NCBI GenBank assembly: GCA_002964805.2 | Contig: PUDQ02000003.1 | Location: 2,294,001-2,358,000 of the forward strand | Reading direction: 5' to 3' | DNA length: 64,000 nt | From: Trametes villosa | Taxonomy: Eukaryota > Basidiomycota > Agaricomycetes > Polyporales > Polyporaceae | Shown: in pieces, positions 10,976-20,043 of the stretch | Layout of the letters: each line of letters starts with the position of its first letter | Position numbering within the stretch: the stretch's first letter is position 1 | Notes under the pieces: generated by a model | Seen by the model: only the letters and a program-made list of their open reading frames with translations | Told to the model about the DNA's origin: nothing | The model's database searches: none | Program-made: the position numbers and the translations under genes

Positions 10976-12459
10976 CTAAGGGCCCGAATAGATGGGGGGA
11001 TTAATCCTGGATTTACATGATATGATAGGTAAGATAAGCAAACTAAGTACAGTCCCTGCTAGCTCCGGGCGGTCCTCATCCAGCTGCACCAGGAGCTCAC
11101 CGACGCTCATAGCTCCCTGAGAGGCACTAGGGCCGCCCTCCGGACTCTCCGTGAGGTCAATGACGTCTGCAGCCGCAGTCATCGACGTGGAAGGCGTAGG
11201 TGATGAGGGAGAAGGCGATTGCTGAGTGAATGGGGGTAGCGGCCCGCGGTCGGTATGGGTGTTCACACGGCGTTGGCCATGAGCGTCGCTAAGCGGGAGG
11301 AGACCGGGGATGTGTAGGTGAATGGCCGGGGTGGCGGGATGCGATGGTGACTTGCCACGCCGCGGCTTCTTCGCAACGTGATCAAACTCGAGCACCTCAG
11401 GAGGCTGATGCATGGTGGCTTCGTTCATGAACTGCTTGTGGTGAGCGTACAATACAAAACGAGAGGCCTGTACTCACAATCTTCTTTGCCCACAATGTCA
11501 GCTTGAACGTATCGAGATGGACGTGTTCGCCGTTGATATGCGAAACATAGCAGTACCGCCCGGGGTGGGCAGCGCAGGTGAGATGCTCCTTGAGCATGCG
11601 AAGCTCCTTGACAAAGGTCAAGGTCGTCGACGGCTCGCCAGCATCTTCACCGTGCCCCGCCTTGCGTTTACGCGTCGTTGTAGCCGGGTTCTACCGTATG
11701 TGAGCACGTGCGGAAAGCAAACACATATACATACGCACCAAGTTGTGTATCTCCATCACTACAACTCGACTCTGAGCACGATGCATGAGGCCAGCACCGA
11801 TACTGAAGGCCTCGCGGAGCTCCTCCTCAGTCGAGAGCTGGTGAGGGGGATCCCGCGCCCGGTCGTTGTGGTACTTGTACCCGATGCGAGCGTTCTCCGG
11901 GTTCAAATCCATCTGCGCGCATACACGATCGAAGAAGTCGATGTACGAGATGTCGAAGGGTAGCTTGATGCTGACACGACTGACGACGGCACCTGGGACG
12001 CCGCTGTTGCGTGGAATGGAGACCTTCATCTGCGAAGGAGCTGGCATATCATCAGTACTGAACATGACACAAGACGGTCCACTCACCGGAAGCAGCTGGC
12101 GCGGGCGGCGCCGCGTGGTTGGGCACCTGAGCCGCCGGGGCTTGCTGTGGGATGTTCTGGGGTTGGGGTACGAACGCATGAGGGTCCGGGGGGAAAGGAG
12201 GGAAGGGAGGGTGGGCAAGCCCGGGGACAGGGAATGGATATTGAGCGGGGGCTGGAGGAGGATAGACGAAGTGAGGAGGGGCGCGTGCCATCAATCCGTG
12301 AGGGAGGCCGGGATGAGGCTGGACAGCGGGACCGTGGATACCCGGGTGGTCCGGTAGAGCCCCGAACCAGTACCCGGCTCGAGGGAAGCGGCGGCGCAGG
12401 AGTTCATCGTCCTGGTCGGGATGGGGAGCGAAGTTGGGAATGTTTTGGTTGTTGTGCAT
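10976..12459 (-). CDS. proline-rich protein with Cys/His motif and VIDLTE tail
   Basis: Four exons: 12459-12087, 12040-11739, 11690-11478 and 11431-10976. The introns are 46-48 nt, all in phase, giving 447 residues. Residues 1-124 are Pro/His-rich. Residues 125-225 (KVSIPRNS, VSIKLPFDISYIDFFDRV, STEEELREAF) look like a compact alpha/beta domain, possibly of ubiquitin or PB1 type. Residues 262-296 hold LTCAAHPGRYCYVSHINGEH followed by LWAKKI (C264, H267, C272, H276, H280), a plausible metal site; I recall similar C-H-C-Y motifs in uncharacterised agaricomycete proteins. A KKPRRGK patch at 317-323 may be a nuclear signal. VIDLTE at 386-391 resembles a SUMO-interaction motif. The start at 12459 was chosen over an upstream in-frame ATG at 12567. 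It converges on the KDZ gene. Its function is unknown. Confidence 0.75.
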
Positions 12460-12729
12460 GTTGTCGAGGGAGTTCTGGCGTTGTCGACACCTCCTTGGAC
12501 ATCTTAAGTAGTGAATCCTGAGCCCGTTGACGTCAGTACCGCATCCCACGTACGCACCACTGCTCACCTATCGAGACGGACCCTGCCCGTTAATTGTGCC
12601 CGCCGATGACGAGGCCCACCCGCAGGTGGCCAATCAGCGGCATGCAAGAGCCACTGGTGACGTCGAGGCCATAGCCCCGAGCTCTTGAGACATGATGCCT
12701 AGTAAGGGTCGAGGGCGGCGAGGACGGTA

Positions 12730-12760
<31 letters not shown>

Positions 12761-12804
12761 CAGAAGGGCGCATGAGCGACGGATCTGAACGCGCAGCCGC
12801 ACGG
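12460..12804. other. GC-rich spacer before the transposon insertion
   Basis: The 5' flank of the gene starting at 12459 runs to the left target duplication of the 7.1-kb transposon. From about 12705 there is a short GAGGGCGGCGAG-type triplet-like repeat. No gene is supported. Confidence 0.35.
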
Positions 12805-12812
12805 GGCCAGCA
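12805..12812. repeat. left 8-bp target-site duplication (GGCCAGCA)
   Basis: GGCCAGCA abuts the left terminal inverted repeat. The identical octamer follows the right repeat at 19914-19921. An exact 8-bp direct repeat outside perfect inverted repeats marks an insertion that has not been rearranged. Confidence 0.92.
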
Positions 12813-12838
12813 AGGACCTAGGACAGCCCACCAAGAGC
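12813..12838 (+). repeat. left terminal inverted repeat (26 bp)
   Basis: It begins AGGACCTAGGACAGCCCACC and ends at 12838. It is the exact reverse complement of 19888-19913. Beyond 12838 the two ends diverge. Confidence 0.95.
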
Positions 12839-13347
12839 CCATAGGCTGGAAACCCCGAAAATGGGCCCGGAGGGCCCGAATCTTATGTGCTATTTGGGCA
12901 AAATTCCCCGAAAACTTGGGCTCTGACGGGCGGGGTGATGTGCTAAAAAGTCACCGAAAAGCGCCTTCCCGGGCGAAGGTCGTATCTACTGGGCCCCGAA
13001 TTCGGGCATCTCGGGGGACCCCCGGCTGATGGTGACCGAGGTCCCGCCAATGCCGGGACTGCGAAGGCGCCTTATAGAGCATGTCTACCAAACGCCACGG
13101 CTTTTCAACGCACAATAGTGTTGTTTATAAAGCATTTGTAGCCTCCACGTGAGGCATCTATACTCTGATCTATACAATTGCTATGGTGTTTATACGCAGT
13201 CAAGCCGCACTCTAAGCCCACATCAAATCCCGACATTTATCGGTAGTTCACGAGTTATTGAGGACAAGGCTACCCGTTCGAAGACCTCGTCAAATTTCTC
13301 CTCGCCGATCTCAATAGCACACTACTCGCTTCAGTCATTCCGGAACC
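12839..13347 (+). promoter_or_regulatory. left subterminal region and promoter of the transposase gene
   Basis: CCCCGAAAA occurs at 12853-12861 and 12906-12914. The second copy lies in a 21-bp stretch (12894-12914) that matches 19812-19832 at 19 positions in the same orientation. Related GCCCCGAATTCGGGC occurs near 12993. A TTTATAAA box at 13134-13141 lies about 207 bp before the ATG and could be the core promoter. Binding of the transposase to the repeated motif is inferred from its presence near both ends. Confidence 0.55.
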
Positions 13348-16300
13348 ATGCTCTCTGCCCAGGCGTCGTCTAAACTGCTTAGTGCATTCCATCTACCAGC
13401 CGACCTCTCTGTGTCCGACCTCCTACAATGGCCCCATAGTGCGAAACGTCCAGGAAGCCGAAAGTTCGCGCTAGCTGCTTCCGAATGGCTCTCCAAGGAG
13501 AAGCCGACAACTGTCGAGGTCTCGGCGGAGCCGCTGCTCCTCCCGTCTCCGTCTGTCTGCAAAGCTCTACCCTCCTTGCTCCGGGTGGCCAACTCGAAGA
13601 ACCAGGACGTCCTGTCCGTTCAGCATCCCACGAGCGTAGGGAGTTACTTGCCGTTGTGGGTGATCGCTGTCTGGGAGGCCGCGGACGAGATGCTCCATAT
13701 GCAGCAGTTCTGGCATGAGCGGCTGCTATGGGTTGAGCGAACAGCTAAAGCGGAGAAGTGGTCGGATGACTTACTCCAAGCCTCGACGGAGTGCATCAGA
13801 AGAGCGCCATGGGCCGCGGGGCTCCCTGCCCTGCAAAGAGGACTGGTCACTGCAGCTCATCTCGCACGGCACCTCCTCTCAGACAGGTGGCTGGATGACG
13901 AGGTCATTGACTGCCTCGGGGACGTCTTCTGCAAAGAACTAGTCCCACAGGTCAGCAAGACGACGGCCATTGCGACCGTACACCTCCGCACCTGTCTGTC
14001 AAACCCGCAGTCTGGCCTAGCTCGCTTCTATGGGGAGAAGCTCACCTCCGGATCCGTCACACGACTATTCATCCCCTGTAACATCAACAGCAGCCACTGG
14101 ATCCCCCTCGAGGTCGACACCGTCAAAGGGACCATCAGCTTGGGCGACTCGAAGCCGAAGGTCTCGCACGCACATATTCCGGCCCTACTCAATGACATAC
14201 ACGCTTGGCTCGGCCGAATCCTCCCGGGACATGCGTGGACAGTACATATGACTGCGCTTGAGGCTGGGCTTCAGCAAGATTCATCCTCCTGTGGTGTTGC
14301 AACGGTCAACGCAATCGAACGTCGCATCTCCCCCGCCGCTGCGAGGTGGTCACCTCAAGCCCCCGGGAAGGCGCGTGCCCGATACTTCAAACGATGCCTA
14401 GAGTGGGGTGGAGCGAAGGTAAGCACTTCCTATCCTGCTCGAGGGCGCATTCACTGAAGATGTACCCACATTGACAGGGCTCTACCAACTTGGGGACTGG
14501 AAGCATTGACAGAACAACGTCGAGCGATACCCTCCCTAGCAATTCCCTCTGGGACGTTGTGTCGGCAGAGCTGGGTCAGATGCAGGAACCGCAGAGGGAG
14601 CGGTCACAGGAGGAAGTTGGATGCACCAGCACACCAGCTCGGCACCCAGCAGCAGAAGTGGCAGGGTCGTCTGGGAGCGCGTACGAGTCCGACTCGGATT
14701 CCACGTCCGACGAGTCCACAGAGTCATCCAAGGACGAAGAAGAGCCCCGCAGCATGCCTACATCCGTCAGGGGCCCAAAGCGCACGCAGCAGTCGACTGT
14801 CAAGCCGCTGTTCATTGCCCCAAATGTCAAGGTTGATCTGAAGGTCTCGCAGAAGGTCAGCTTCAATGTGCTGTCCATGCGGGATAGGCACGATCCTGAC
14901 CATCTATTCTCTGTACCAGCCACGGAACTTAGGGACCGAACCGTCATGGTTCTCGGCGAGCAAGTTCCGCAAATTCCAGACCAAGGTGAAGGCGGACGAC
15001 CGCAGAGCTGAGTTCAGCTGGCACGATCCCCGCATCGTCCGCTGCTCACGCTGCCTCAAGACAGTGACCATGCGCACCGCGAACAACACCGAACGATGGA
15101 AGGAGCATCGTCGCAGCCGCAAGTGCCGCAGCGCGAAGGGAGGACAAGCGTTCATCACGAACTTCTTCCAAACGCAGCGCTCGGTCATCACCTCCCAGAC
15201 GTCTACGCCGAAGTCGAAAACTCCCGTCGCGTGCCCTGGACTCGGATTTGCTCAGGACCACCGGATACCTGCATACCTCGCCCGCACAACGGTGGAATCT
15301 GGAGGGGCACCACGCCGGGACGTCATCAAGCGTGAAGTGCTGCGCGACCACGCCCGGTCGCACTCTCGGAGCAAGCTCACACCGAAGCAGCTCCTCACTC
15401 GCATCATCGCGCAAGAGCGGGTGCAGGCGAAGTGGCTCAACCATCCAACAAACGGTGTCGTCACCTCAGCCAAATGCCAGAAGCGAAGCCGCTTTTCGCC
15501 GACCGGAGAGCTGTTGCCGTGCTCGGAGTGCGCCAAACTCCAGCGGCTCAAGATCTTCCTGAACGCTCTTCGCAAGAAGGCACCTGCACCTGGAAAAGCG
15601 AAGTTCACACCGAAGGCATACCGTAACCCGGTGACTGGCAAGTCATACCTGCATCACTGCGACGTGCAGGAACTCATGGAGATGGTGTGTACCTGTAGAA
15701 GGTTGAGAAAATGTTGACACTGCGCACACCGCTAACTTACCTGGGTATCTAGGAGAAACACAAGTTCCCGTGGAAGACTCTGGCTTTACGGGGCATACAA
15801 GGACGCTACGACGATCGCCAGGTGTTCCTCGGCATGCTAGATACGATCATGCGTGTCGAGGATCGCCTGAGCAAAGGAAAGACGGTCGCAGGCATACGGT
15901 ACGGTGCATCCTACGATGAGATCTGCACCACAATGGCGCTTCTCTCTCCTCGGGCGTACGCGACCCTTCGTGCAGAGTTTGGTGGCCGAAGTCTTCGTAA
16001 CATGCGGTCAGTCTTAAACCATTCATAGGTAGAGAAGGGGTAGCTCACTCAGTTTGTGCTACACCAGCGTGATTCGTAAACGTAGCGGCCGGTTCAAACC
16101 CGGCATAGACGACGCAAACTTCGACGCAGCCGTGGAATGGTCGCAGGGGCTGGGATGGGACGGGCCGTTCATCCTGGCCGCAGATGACACGAAGATTATC
16201 GCCGCTCTTCGTTCGTTCCATGACGGGGAGAACTGGCGCCTCGGAGGAGTCCACGGAACTGTTCACGTGTTCTCGAGCTATGAAGAGCTCATGGAGCTGG

Positions 16301-19300
16301 GGCAAGTCGAGCAGGGGGATCTGGCTGAGAAGGTATGGTGCATCAGCGCAAAATTCTAAGTCATGCAGTAGATCTCACCTGTGGCTGGGCAGACGAGAGC
16401 GTGGCACCTCATCATACCCGTCATCGGGGTACCTCCAAAATTGATAGCGACAATGCCGCTGAAGAACAGTGTGAGCCGAGCTGAGCTGAGGGGATGGCAT
16501 GACGAGGTTTCGCAGAAGCTCGCCGCGCGTGGACTGCATGTTGTCTCGTACAACGTTGACGGCGTGGAGACCGAACGAGGCCTAACCCATGATCTGCAAC
16601 AAGAGGCGATCGACGCAGGCAGGACTCGCACGTGGAGCTTCAACCATCCCGTCGCTGGACAGCCCACGCTACAGCTCACAGCTCCCCTTCTCGAGAACGG
16701 CAAGCCGTGCATCATGTCCACGGACGGGAAGCACGCAAAGAAGAACGGTCGAGGGAGTGCAACCGCAGGCTCACGTGTTGTGCCCATCGGCCGCTATCTG
16801 GCGCACTTCGGTCTTCTGAAGCGGATCGCGGAAGGGAAGAACTCGCCTCTCATGAAGTCCGACATCGTCGGCGTAGACAAACAGGACGACCGCGCAGCTG
16901 CCAGGCTCTTCTCCTCGGCTGTCATCGACTACTCGTCACGCACCCTTCCGGACGAGCTTGGCCTCGTCATCTACCTGTTCATCATTGGCGAGATTGTCGA
17001 CGCGCAGCAGAACCGAGCACTCACCCATTCAGAGCGCATCAAGATGCTCTGGCGTGGCCGATTCTTCCTCGATGGATGGCGGCAGCACATCATCGACCAC
17101 CCCTTCTATGCACTCCACACACACTTCATCTCACGCGAACTCTACGACATCCTCTCGATCTTTATCAACGCCATGCTACTACTGATCATCACTCACCGCG
17201 ACTATTTCCCTGACACTCCGCTGCTTCACTGGCTCAACTCGACCGAGACGTGCGAACACTTCTTCGGGTGCGCGCGGAAGATTCAGAAGGATTTCACGTT
17301 CGTCGAGTGGCTGTTGATGATTCCGAAAATCTCAGTACTCATGGCTGGCGAGCTTCGGAGCAAGCTGAAGGGCGCACAGGAGAAGGCGGCCGCGTCGCGC
17401 TTCGGCTATCACCATTCGTACTTCAACTCTCGTGGCGTGGACCTGGCGAACCTGGCTACATTCCCGTCAGACACCGAGATCGAAAAGCTCATTGGTGTGG
17501 CTCATACCGAGGCGCAATCTCTACTGGCTATCGTCGGGATCAATCTGCAAGCTCTCCCTGTCATCGACACGAAGGGCTTCGCTGCAGCATTGGCAACTCT
17601 GTCGAGCGACCCCCCCGACGCCGCCGCTGCCGATTCCACTGAGGACGCACCTGCAGCTCATCTGGAGCAGCTCTTGCAGGGCGACAAGCACCACTTCTTG
17701 TTGGGAACTGGCAGCCGGCTAGCGAATGACGAAGCGTTGACGAACGTCGGTGTGCATGCGACGGCGACGGTCATTCATGACCACTTGCGACTGTGAGTGC
17801 TCTTCACAATGGTGCGGTCGCGTGAACATGCTGATTTGACATGAATTTGTCAGCGAGGACCTCAGCGAAGAGACCGTCCCAGAGGAGAACTCAACCGCCT
17901 ACCGCGATCACATACAAGGCGTCCTCGCCGCCGTTAAGGCCGAGCTAGCAAATCGCAATGCTCAAGAGGCGGCCGCAGCCGCAGCATCCACTAGCTCGCA
18001 GCCTATTGGTAGGGCGGCGTCGGAAGCAGCGCCTGCCACGACGCATGACAGCGCCGCGCCGCGCGACGGAGGTAACACGCCGGCAGGGGACAACTCGACG
18101 AAACGCGCAGAGCGTCAAGAAGCACTCGACCGGCTCCTGGTTCCTCTGGACTTCGGCACTGCTCGCTCCTTCAACTTCGACACCTTGGTTAGCGAGCGTC
18201 GCCGCCACGAGACGAAGGAGGCTTCGAGTGCCGTGACATACCGGTACAACAACGCTCTCGCCATGGGTTTACTAGACGACCTTCGGGAGCCTCGTGATGA
18301 AGTCTCTGGAGCTGAAGAGGCCACGTCAGCGGAGAGCGATACGGTGGAGCTGAAAGCCGCACTTATTTCTCAGATTACACGCGTCCTATCGGCAGAAGTG
18401 GCTTCCGGTACAGCGGGCGTCCGAGATGATGGCCGTGCTGAGGCGTCGGGCGTCGAACGGAAGACGCGGTGGCAAGGAGCATCGGGGGAGGGGAAGGAAA
18501 GCGGGGGGAGTGGGGGGATTGCCAGCGCGATGACAGCGGTCCTGGGAGAAATGGGAGGTGAGCAGAGCGCCTTCGTTGACAGCCGGAAACATCCGCTGAC
18601 ACGTCCTGCTGCGGCGCCTGTAGCAGCTGGAATCCGGACTGCACGAACTGGGCCGTATCGTGAGTTGGAAGAGAAGATGCCATACTCCTTCGCTTCTGCC
18701 GGGTTGTCGCATTTCAATCCCCTCCGGCAAGGCTCTTGGGTTGTTGTATGCAAGATGAAGAAGCTCTATCTTGGCGAAGGTAAGTCAATCAGACACGCGT
18801 CCTCGTATTGTGATAAATGAGCACGTACTGAACGCGTAGCAGTGATGGTGCTGTACCTCAAGGGAGGAGGAGCGCGCCCAACACACAACTATGCCGAAAC
18901 CTGCGAAGATATCAGCAAACTCTCTCGTTTGGTGGTTCTCATCTACACTGTACTAGGTGACACAGTCCTCTCACCATTGACCGTGTCCATGTCGGGCGGA
19001 GGCTCCATGGATTCACCGACGTTCCTGTACCTGCACCAGGAGAGTCTGATCACCTCCATGGACGCTCACTGTCCGAAGGCTGTCGAAAGCAAGTTCAGCG
19101 TGCAACCCGGCCTGCATATGCTTACCGTCAAGAACGCCCTCATCGAGCATTTCCGGACGTTGGAAGCCCACTCGCAATCGGTATGCAACGCCGTCGACGG
19201 CGTGCTCAAGGAGACGAGGAAAAGGAAGAAACGTGCAGAGACCGAGTCCTCTTCTTTGGAGTGTCGAATGGAGGATGACGGTGTCGGGACCTCAAAGCGT

Positions 19301-19312
19301 TCTAGATCGTAG
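13348..19312 (+). CDS. Ulp1 SUMO-protease / zinc-finger / RNase H-like transposase fusion
   Basis: Eight exons: 13348-14418, 14478-14855, 14920-15684, 15753-16006, 16053-16332, 16393-17792, 17854-18779, 18843-19312. All junctions are GT-AG and every phase agrees, giving 1847 residues. Residues 1-357 form a Ulp1/C48-type protease: SSHWIPLEVD (H250), LGDS (D267), GLQQDSSSCGVATVN (Q309 or Q310, C315). Residues 358-483 are an acidic Ser-rich linker. A zinc finger follows: C525-x2-C528-x17-H546-x5-C552. The transposase region shows LAADDTKIIAALR (D867/D868), VPPKLIATMPL, VSYNVDGVETERG (D972), STDGKHAKKNGR (D1027), VDKQDDRAAARLF, WLNSTETCEHFFGCARK (E1201, E1204) and DFTFVEWL. These resemble P-element/THAP9 landmarks, but assignment of the catalytic acids is inference. 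The C-terminus includes SFASAGLSHFNPLRQGSWV and a KRKKRAE tail. It could instead be two adjacent genes, but no stop separates the parts. Confidence 0.88.
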
Positions 19313-19887
19313 CTAAAGGCGTGATATGCTGTACCGTGTTTTGTTATACGACGAGTCTTGACAAGAGCACAAGTAGAACTGTCGGTAGCGATGCGGGCGC
19401 TCGGCCGACCACAGTGAACGCTCAAGAATGTCCACATTAAGCGCGCGCTCGAGAGCGCTCGCGGCCTCACCCACAAGATGTTGAGCTGCAGCATGAGGCA
19501 TAAATTAGCAAGGAAAAGTAAACACACAGAAGTCTTGAGCGATGGAATCTCTATCCTTCCATGCAAGATAATTGTTTTGCAGACCAGTATTGAAGAAGAT
19601 CTTTGAGTTATAGTAAAGTGTACAGTTTCGATCTTGTTACACTATTGCTACAATCCTGTTCCTCTCGACTGTCCTCACCGTCCTCCCCCTCCTCCTCGTA
19701 CTCGTCCCTGAGAACCTTGGCGGACGTCTCAGGCCCCAAAAAAATCGATTTACAGGCCTCAACCGATGTTATATGCCGAAAATCCCCGAATCCGGCGAAG
19801 CCGGCCGCAACTTGGGGGAAATTCCCCGAAAATGGACGGTTTTGGGACCCCCGAAAACCGCCAAAATGACCCCCAAATCGGATATGA
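19313..19887 (+). promoter_or_regulatory. right subterminal region of the transposon
   Basis: This is the 3' flank of the transposase gene up to the right inverted repeat. CCCCGAAAA recurs at 19824-19832 and 19849-19857, with related GCCGAAAATCCCCGAATCCGG near 19775-19795. Most of 19313-19700 is AT-richer, and no ORF there is supported. The transcription terminator of the gene should lie here, though no specific signal can be pointed to. Confidence 0.5.
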
Positions 19888-19913
19888 GCTCTTGGTGGGC
19901 TGTCCTAGGTCCT
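19888..19913 (-). repeat. right terminal inverted repeat (26 bp)
   Basis: Exact reverse complement of 12813-12838, ending CTAGGTCCT at 19913. Confidence 0.95.
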
Positions 19914-19921
19914 GGCCAGCA
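19914..19921. repeat. right 8-bp target-site duplication (GGCCAGCA)
   Basis: Identical to 12805-12812 and directly adjacent to the right inverted repeat. Confidence 0.92.
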
Positions 19922-20043
19922 GCGTCGGTCGGGCGCTCGATCACCTGCCTGTTTAGGGCTCATTTGTTTGTACCTCTCCAAGAACAAACAACGCTCCATG
20001 AGCAGCAAGAAATTCGAACGGTCTATCGATATGAATTTTGCTG

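Larger units (their letters stand above)
12813..19913 (+). mobile_element. complete 7.1-kb DNA transposon encoding a Ulp1-zinc finger-transposase fusion
   Basis: The element is 7101 bp and bounded by perfect 26-bp inverted repeats (12813-12838 and 19888-19913), with an 8-bp target duplication outside. It contains a single gene (13348-19312) with 535 bp and 601 bp of flanking sequence. CCCCGAAAA-type subterminal repeats lie near both ends. The 8-bp duplication fits the P and hAT superfamilies and, as I recall, also Zisupton-type elements. The transposase motifs point more to the P-element/THAP9 group, but placement within KDZ (Zisupton or Dileera) is an alternative. Intact ends, intact target duplication and an open eight-exon gene suggest recent, possibly autonomous, activity. 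Confidence 0.9.

Noticed and set aside
1..12459. A TET/JBP dioxygenase gene, expected because fungal KDZ elements are often linked to them
   Set aside because: None of the proteins shows the HxD and Arg pattern of that family.
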